From Emticicia sp. (GTDB taxonomy: Bacteria; Bacteroidota; Bacteroidia; Cytophagales; Spirosomataceae): a DNA stretch of 35,796 nucleotides. A model generated the notes under the pieces. That model did no database searches. It was not told where the DNA came from and saw only the letters and a list, made by a program, of their open reading frames with translations. Of the stretch, positions 30,794 to 35,796 are shown piece after piece. The position numbers and the translations under genes are program-made. The stretch covers positions 1 through 35,796 of the forward strand of contig JALQYE010000021.1 of the NCBI GenBank assembly GCA_023254245.1, in the 5' to 3' direction. Position 1 is the stretch's first letter; the number at the start of each line of letters is the position of its first letter.

Positions 30794-31573
30794 TTAGACT
30801 TGCTCAACCAATACTTTCATATCATTGAGGTAAATATTACCAAATTGTGTGGCAAAAGCTACGTCGCTGGCGTCACGTCCGTAGGCCAAAACCACCCTAT
30901 TTCCTTTGGGCTTAGCTTGTGTGGCATCGAATGTAAACCATTGGCTTTCAAGATATACTTCAAACCATGCGTGTAAGTCCATGGGGGTGAGTTCATATAA
31001 GTACCCCACTACCATGCGGGCAGGAATATTAATTGCTCGACAAAGTGCAATGCAGAGATGAGAAAAATCTCGGCAAACACCAATTCGACTTAAATTAATA
31101 TCGCAGGCAGATGATGAAGATGAACTATAACCATATTCGTAAATTATATTCGTTTGTACCCATTGGCATATTGCATCAACTTTTTCATAGCCTGTTCGAT
31201 AAGCTTGTGTAATTTCGTCGGCCATGTACAAAAATCTATCTGACTCACAATACCTACTTGGTAATAAATAAATTAAGGTGTAATCGGGGAGCTGTTCAAC
31301 CGAAACAGCTTGGGCAGCAAAGTTAACATCAATCGTTTCAGAAGTTTCGACGAGTGCCGAGGCTTGAATTTTAAAATTACCTATCGGACTCAGTAATCTT
31401 TGGCAAAGGTTCCCATAAATATCTTGATATTCATTAAAGTTGGTGAATGGAGAAAGTAAAAATCGTTCATCTAAAATCTGTTGTGCAGCCCCACTTTGCG
31501 GGCGAAGCATCATAACTAAAGGAACATTTTCAGGACAATCGTAATCAAGCTGACAAGATACTCTTAATTTCAT
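30794..31573 (-). CDS. Transglutaminase-like (papain-fold) family protein
   Basis: A 259-residue cytosolic protein without a signal peptide. The N-terminal half (residues about 1-105) is the beta-rich bacterial transglutaminase-like N-terminal domain (MKLRVSCQLDYDCPENVPLVMMLRP). The C-terminal half has the full catalytic triad: Cys167 in GVCRDFSHLCIALCRA, His201 in MDLHAWFEVYL and Asp216 in FTFDATQ. Family members act as cysteine proteases or amidases; the substrate is unknown. A Ser-rich stretch (SSSSSSACD) precedes the active site. A TATCTTTA element (minus strand, 31589-31596) near the start could be its -7 box. It is 136 bases upstream of bamD and is probably a separate unit. Confidence 0.9.
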   Translation of the reverse strand: MKLRVSCQLDYDCPENVPLVMMLRPQSGAAQQILDERFLLSPFTNFNEYQDIYGNLCQRLLSPIGNFKIQASALVETSETIDVNFAAQAVSVEQLPDYTLIYLLPSRYCESDRFLYMADEITQAYRTGYEKVDAICQWVQTNIIYEYGYSSSSSSACDINLSRIGVCRDFSHLCIALCRAINIPARMVVGYLYELTPMDLHAWFEVYLESQWFTFDATQAKPKGNRVVLAYGRDASDVAFATQFGNIYLNDMKVLVEQV

Positions 31574-31983
31574 TTAGACTATTTTTGATAAAGATAGTGT
31601 AATTCTTCAGAAGAAGAAATCCTTTTATAAAATACATTGAAAATATACGTTTCTATAGTTTTATGTCTATCCACTCAAACATACTCAATTCATTTTTTTA
31701 AAATTAAATACGAAAACAAATCTTTCATTCGTTATAGACGTGAGAATAATGGTAAATTACTTTATTCTGTTCGTTCTGATAAAATATTAGATTCTTTCGA
31801 TAAGGAATTTCTGTCAATGTTTTTTGATGCCGTTTTATGATTTTTTAATTGGAAAAATCATCATTTTACTTTAGCTTTATGTTCTAAATAAGTTGAACTG
31901 CGAAGAACTATAACTTTTTCAATATTAGTTTATATTTTTCCGTGAATTCATGCTTATTACTTTTAACTTTCCTAATAACCAAA
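31574..31983. other. 410-bp AT-rich gap between divergent genes, no credible gene
   Basis: This divergent region carries promoters for the transglutaminase-like gene and the kelch gene. The plus-strand ORF 31637-31840 (67 codons) has no recognisable domain, signal or start context; parts of it (IRYRRENNGKLLYSVRSDK) look protein-like enough that a decayed gene is possible, but I do not call it. No hairpin or repeat stands out. Confidence 0.4.
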
Positions 31984-33897
31984 ATGTTAATTTTTAAAAG
32001 CGTAGCTTTTATTGTACCCCTCTGCATAAAAATCAAAAAAAACTTCCCTTTAATTATTCTAACGGTCATTTCTTTTAATTGTTTTTCTCAAAATCAATGG
32101 ACTTGGATGTCAGGATATTTGGTAAGTGATGCAGTATGGAATTCGCCCCGCCCTTTGCCCTCGCCATTAAGTGTGCGAGGCACTCCTTGGATTTTAGGAA
32201 GTACCGTAAAGCCGTCTGTCAGAGAACACTCCGCTGGAGGTATAGCTAACAATAATGAAATTTATGTATATGGAGGTGCTTCTTTAGAATCAGAGTACTC
32301 TTCTGACTTTTGGGTCTATGATATTTCTCAACAGAAATGGGCTTTTATTTCAGATTTAGGAGCTACGGCCATTACTGACTCCATTACCAAAGAAAGTACA
32401 ATAGCAAATCCAGGTGGAAGAAATAGGGCAGCCTCTACCGTTGATAAAGATGGCAATATTTGGATGTTTGGCGGCCTCTATTATGATAAGTTTATTTCTA
32501 CAACCTACGCGAGGTCAGATTTATGGAAATATAACCCAAAAACAAAAAAGTTTGCCTACTTTGGTGAATTTGATGGCTCACAGTCAAAGCCAGTTGCCCG
32601 ATACAGAGCCAGAGCTTGGTTTGATGATAACAATAATATGTGGATGTATGGCGGTGCAGTAGATTACTCTAATGGTTCGCAATCTTTCAATGATTTATGG
32701 ATGTTTAACACCACCACCAAAAGTTGGACTTTTATCAGTGGAGACAAAAATCAATCTTATTGTAAAGATTGTCCAAATGGCTTGTATCCTGCAACTCTTG
32801 GAACTGGTGGAACGCAGTATTTTCCTCGTGCAAGGTCTGATTATGGCTACTGGCAAGATAATTCAGGCAATATTTGGATTTATGGTGGTTACGCAGAATC
32901 GCATGGTTCAGATGAATACGGCGACCTCTGGAAGTTTAATCCTACAACTAAATTCTGGACGCTTATTTCGGGGAATAGTACCTTAAACCCTCCCAAAACG
33001 GCTACCAATCCTGGTTCAAGAAATGCTCCTTATTGTTGGGTCGGAAATGACAACAAACTTTACATGACTGGTGGACAAAGGCAATACTGGTATTTTTTGA
33101 GAGATACTTGGCGAGTAAACCCTACAAACGGTAGTTGGGAAGCTGTAAAAACAGATACCTTAACCAATGAAGTTCCTATTTCAGCAGGTTTGAAGATTGA
33201 AAACTCTACTAATATGCCAGGGTCTTCGGTCAATACGCTCAATCACCTGACTACTGGCTCTCATACCTATATGTTTAGTGGATATGGCATGGGGTCTAAT
33301 AACCTTTTGGGCTTTACAGGAGCCATGTGGAGATATTCTTTAGATGGCTACAATTCCAATTTGTTGCCAGTTGCCAATTCAGATTCACTTGTTTTGCCTT
33401 ACCGAGATTCTATTGCTTGTAATATAAAAGCCAATGATTTACCCAGAGTTGCATTTAAAAACTCAACTTTTGATATTGATATAAACCTTGCAGGAATCCA
33501 AAAGAGTCTTACCACAACCAATGGAACTTTTACGGTTGATAGTACAGGGATTGTTTGGTTTAAGCCAACAGCTAATTTTACGGGTACAGCTCTATTAAAT
33601 TATACCTACCAAAATTCAGCCAAGTATGTTTCGAATACAGCACAGCTTAAATTGATAGTATATAAATGTGCAACGACCCAATTAACTCTTTCATCGCCTT
33701 CGAATGATATTACTAATGGGGTCTATCAATACAGCAATAATGAATCCGCCAAATTAACTAATAAAATAAATCCAACGGGTAGCAATAAAGTTACGGTACA
33801 AGTCAATGCTGCTACTGCGGTTGTTCTACTTCCTGGAGTTATAATTACCCCAAATAATGGTTCAACATTTGAAGCCAAAATAGCTGGCTGCAATTAA
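31984..33897 (+). CDS. Secreted kelch beta-propeller protein with Ig-like and 3-coathanger-type C-terminal domains
   Basis: The track begins at a GTG (31942); I prefer the ATG at 31984, giving 637 residues, though neither start is certain. A signal peptide ends at NCFSQ-NQ. Six kelch-type blades follow, each with a Gly-Gly pair and a [DA]-x-W-x-[FVY]-[ND] turn (IYVYGGA...DFWVYD; IWMFGGL...DLWKYN; MWMYGGA...DLWMFN; IWIYGGY...DLWKFN; LYMTGGQ...DTWRVN; TYMFSGY...AMWRYS). Next is an Ig/cadherin-like module (NGTFTVDSTGIVWFKPTANFTGTAL, cited in part), then a C-terminal module ending VVLLPGVIITPNNGSTFEAKI-AGCN, the pattern of the 3-coathanger stack domain. The protein is likely secreted, possibly surface-bound; the ligand is unknown. 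The LRR lipoprotein gene starts 11 bases later. Confidence 0.82.
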   Translation: MLIFKSVAFIVPLCIKIKKNFPLIILTVISFNCFSQNQWTWMSGYLVSDAVWNSPRPLPSPLSVRGTPWILGSTVKPSVREHSAGGIANNNEIYVYGGASLESEYSSDFWVYDISQQKWAFISDLGATAITDSITKESTIANPGGRNRAASTVDKDGNIWMFGGLYYDKFISTTYARSDLWKYNPKTKKFAYFGEFDGSQSKPVARYRARAWFDDNNNMWMYGGAVDYSNGSQSFNDLWMFNTTTKSWTFISGDKNQSYCKDCPNGLYPATLGTGGTQYFPRARSDYGYWQDNSGNIWIYGGYAESHGSDEYGDLWKFNPTTKFWTLISGNSTLNPPKTATNPGSRNAPYCWVGNDNKLYMTGGQRQYWYFLRDTWRVNPTNGSWEAVKTDTLTNEVPISAGLKIENSTNMPGSSVNTLNHLTTGSHTYMFSGYGMGSNNLLGFTGAMWRYSLDGYNSNLLPVANSDSLVLPYRDSIACNIKANDLPRVAFKNSTFDIDINLAGIQKSLTTTNGTFTVDSTGIVWFKPTANFTGTALLNYTYQNSAKYVSNTAQLKLIVYKCATTQLTLSSPSNDITNGVYQYSNNESAKLTNKINPTGSNKVTVQVNAATAVVLLPGVIITPNNGSTFEAKIAGCN

Positions 33898-33908
33898 AAC
33901 ATAAAAAA

Positions 33909-34727
33909 ATGAAAAAATATTTTTACTCTTGTTTAATCGCTGGTGTATTTGTAGTAGCTTGTAGCTCTCGCACCATCGAAATCGACCCTAATATTATTCT
34001 TATTCAAGATAGCAATTTTGAAAAAGCTTTAATTGCAGCAAAAATTGATTCTGATAGCACAATCAATGGTCAAATCAAAAGGACCGATGCAGAAGATGTC
34101 AAGGTTTTGAGCATTCCGAACTTGCAAATAAAATCATTGAGTGGTATTGAAGGCTTTAAGTCTCTTACCTACTTAGATTGTTCGTTAAATCAATTGACTA
34201 CTCTCGATGTAAGTCAAAATACTCTTTTGGAGTCATTCGATTGTTCGTCAAACCTTCTTACTAATATTGATTTGACTAAAAACCCCAATTTGGCGGCGTT
34301 TAATTGTATTAATAATCAACTAAAAGATTTATCCATTCCAAGCAAGCAATTATACGCTCTCAATGCCGCTAATAACTTACTCGTTACGATATCGGTCGAT
34401 GCAGCTACAAGGCTTGGATTGCTTTATTTATCGAATAATCAACTCAAAACCCTTAACTTAATCAATAATCTGGCTCTTGCCGAGTTGAAATGTAATAGTA
34501 ACAAACTCACGATAATTGATTTGAGCAAAAACACTAAATTACGTTATTTAGATGTATCGAACAATACACTCTCAACACTTGATTTATGCAATAATACCGA
34601 AATTTCCAGACTCATTTGTTCGTCAAATAATATTGCTAAAATTACGATTCCTAAAAAGATTCAACCACTTTTTGTGAATAATACGGCGTTGATTGATAGT
34701 AAAACTTCTTATTCAACTTGTGATTAG
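33909..34727 (+). CDS. Leucine-rich-repeat lipoprotein
   Basis: A 272-residue lipoprotein: signal peptide MKKYFYSCLIAGVFVVAC with lipidated Cys18. Residues about 40-75 form a cap with EKALIAAKIDSDSTING, a start typical of Bacteroidota LRR proteins. From about 85 to 250 there are roughly eight repeats of about 20-21 residues of the type LTYLDCSLNQLTTLDVSQN, with alternating L-x-x-L-D/N-x-S-x-N-x-L, forming a solenoid. Such proteins bind other proteins or glycans at the cell surface. It starts 11 bases after the kelch-protein gene with an AAAAAA stretch between them, so the two are probably co-transcribed and may interact. No terminator is obvious before ppk1. Confidence 0.88.
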   Translation: MKKYFYSCLIAGVFVVACSSRTIEIDPNIILIQDSNFEKALIAAKIDSDSTINGQIKRTDAEDVKVLSIPNLQIKSLSGIEGFKSLTYLDCSLNQLTTLDVSQNTLLESFDCSSNLLTNIDLTKNPNLAAFNCINNQLKDLSIPSKQLYALNAANNLLVTISVDAATRLGLLYLSNNQLKTLNLINNLALAELKCNSNKLTIIDLSKNTKLRYLDVSNNTLSTLDLCNNTEISRLICSSNNIAKITIPKKIQPLFVNNTALIDSKTSYSTCD

Positions 34728-34863
34728 AAATGATTGCCATAACATATTAAAATAGCATTAGAATTGCGTATTTTTTTATAAAACTATCGTTAAATTATTG
34801 TTAAATACTTGAATTTTACGCCTTTTTTGACTTATTTCGCAGAACACATTTTGTTGTCGAGCG

Positions 34864-35796
34864 ATGGAAGAAAGCATAAAAAATATACCCAATGATAAAG
34901 GCTCGAAAAGTAGCCTTTTTTCTTTTTTAAACGGATTAGTACCAAGCAATAAAACCAGCGAATCAAAAGGTATTGCCGAAGACTCAAAAATAAATCGTTA
35001 TGCTGATAGTATTGAGCAGTCGAATTATCTGAGTCGTGATTTAAGTTGGCTGAAATTCAACGAGCGTGTACTTGACCAAACTCGTGAAAAAGACCTTAAT
35101 TTATTTGAGCGTTTGAAGTTTCTGGCCATTACAGCTTCTAATCTTGATGAGTTCTTCACGGTTCGTCTGGGTAGCCTTTACAATTATCTTGACTTCAACA
35201 AAGAACGCATCGACTATTCGGGTTTGCGTGAAATTCCTTTCCGAAAAGCACTTATGCTCTCGGTTAAGCAATTTTGTCAAGAACAAGATAGAATTTTTAA
35301 AGAAGAACTCACTCCACTATTTTCTGATTATAAATTTAAAATCGTTAAAATAAACGAGTTATCCCCTGCTGAATTAGAAGAAACCATTGCGTACTTCGAT
35401 AATACGGTTTATCCGATGCTTACGCCAATGCTTTTCGACCACACGCATGCTTTCCCTGTCTTGATTGCGAAAACATTGATTTTTGGAGTTGTAACTGATG
35501 CCAATCGTTCAACACTTTTTCCTGATGATAGCGAAAACAAAAAACTTTCGTTTGTACAGATTCCTGGAAACCTCCCACGATTCTTTACGATTGAGCGTGG
35601 AGAAGACATCTTGTTTTTACCAATTGAAGAAATCGTTCGTCACGAAATAAAGAAACTTTACCGCAATATTGAAATTCAATCGGTAAATCTATTCCGTATT
35701 GTAAGAAATGGCGATTTTACGCTCGAGGAATCGGATGATATTGAAGCTGACTTCGTGGACGAAATTAAGCAAAAAATTAAAAGTCGTCGATTGGGC
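34864..35796 (+). CDS. ppk1: Polyphosphate kinase 1, N-terminal part (cut by window edge)
   Basis: The frame opens at the ATG at 34864 and stays open to the end of the window (311 codons); it is missing from the ORF track because it has no stop here. After a variable N-terminus of about 60 residues comes the PPK1 N-terminal domain: YLSRDLSWLKFNERVLDQ, LFERLKFLAITASNLDEFF, VRLGSLYNYLDF; then the head domain with YPMLTPMLFDHTHAFPVL, VQIPGNLPRFF and FLPIEEIVRHEI. PPK1 reversibly transfers the gamma-phosphate of ATP to polyphosphate, for stress and phosphate storage. The catalytic histidines lie in the missing C-terminal part. The extended N-terminus (SKSSLFSFLNGLVPSNKT) is longer than in E. coli. 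Confidence 0.95.
   Translation, partial: MEESIKNIPNDKGSKSSLFSFLNGLVPSNKTSESKGIAEDSKINRYADSIEQSNYLSRDLSWLKFNERVLDQTREKDLNLFERLKFLAITASNLDEFFTVRLGSLYNYLDFNKERIDYSGLREIPFRKALMLSVKQFCQEQDRIFKEELTPLFSDYKFKIVKINELSPAELEETIAYFDNTVYPMLTPMLFDHTHAFPVLIAKTLIFGVVTDANRSTLFPDDSENKKLSFVQIPGNLPRFFTIERGEDILFLPIEEIVRHEIKKLYRNIEIQSVNLFRIVRNGDFTLEESDDIEADFVDEIKQKIKSRRLG

Noticed and set aside
31637-31840. 67-codon plus-strand ORF in the gap before the kelch gene
   Set aside because: No domain, signal peptide or promoter fit; AT-rich spacer. A decayed gene remains possible.
1-35796. CRISPR arrays, tRNA, rRNA, prophage or insertion sequences
   Set aside because: No regularly spaced repeats, no cloverleaf or rRNA stretches, and no transposase, integrase or phage genes were seen by eye.

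Overview
The window comes from the chromosome of a Bacteroidota bacterium, most likely a Cytophagales/Spirosomaceae-type organism. The grounds are AT-rich DNA, TAnnTTTG-type -7 promoter elements in place of TATAAT, few visible Shine-Dalgarno sequences, and family markers: a DUF4835/PorD-like protein, a lipoprotein-type TamL, a BamD-rpoZ pair, a PSCyt/DUF1549/DUF1553 protein and a secreted protein ending in a 3-coathanger-type GC tail. I saw no rRNA, tRNA, CRISPR array, prophage or insertion sequence. The genus is an inference.

Layout. 1-2093 (minus strand): a TetR-type regulator cut by the left edge, a REP-like double hairpin, an MpaB/DUF2236-type oxygenase and a polytopic membrane protein. 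2289-8811 (plus): a lipoprotein, pyrG, yidC and a TPR plus periplasmic-binding-fold exported protein, closed by a strong bidirectional terminator. 8925-10722 (minus): two coiled-coil proteins, one membrane-anchored. 11041-16132 (plus): a c-type-cytochrome-like DUF1549/DUF1553 protein, a minimal low-molecular-weight phosphatase, a Tat-exported sugar-phosphate-isomerase-like protein, then after a terminator an aldo/keto reductase. 16204-19467 (plus): two tandem Crp/Fnr regulators followed by a VOC protein, a six-helix membrane protein and a DUF2306 membrane protein, with a dense set of palindromic operator-like sequences. 19506-21701 (minus): porD-like gene and coaBC. 21895-29255 (plus): tamB-tamL with overlapping stop/start. 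29335-31573 (minus): rpoZ, bamD and a transglutaminase-like protein. 31984-34727 (plus): a kelch/Ig/3-coathanger secreted protein and an LRR lipoprotein. 34864-35796: the 5' part of ppk1.

How the genes fit together. Much of the window serves envelope biogenesis: YidC (inner-membrane insertion), TamB-TamL (OM biogenesis bridge and Omp85 barrel), BamD, and the PorD-like protein (type IX secretion). The conserved Bacteroidota block bamD-rpoZ-coaBC-porD is split here by tamB-tamL lying on the opposite strand. The most interesting new signal is regulatory. Two near-identical palindromes, CTTGATTagAATCAAG and CTTGATTacAATCAAG, match the FNR-box consensus TTGATnnnnATCAA. Each sits 34 bp (centre to centre) upstream of a TAnnTTTG-like -7 element, in front of the VOC gene and the six-helix membrane gene. 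The regulator gene immediately upstream carries the FNR-type recognition residues E..SR. This suggests a small local Crp/Fnr regulon.
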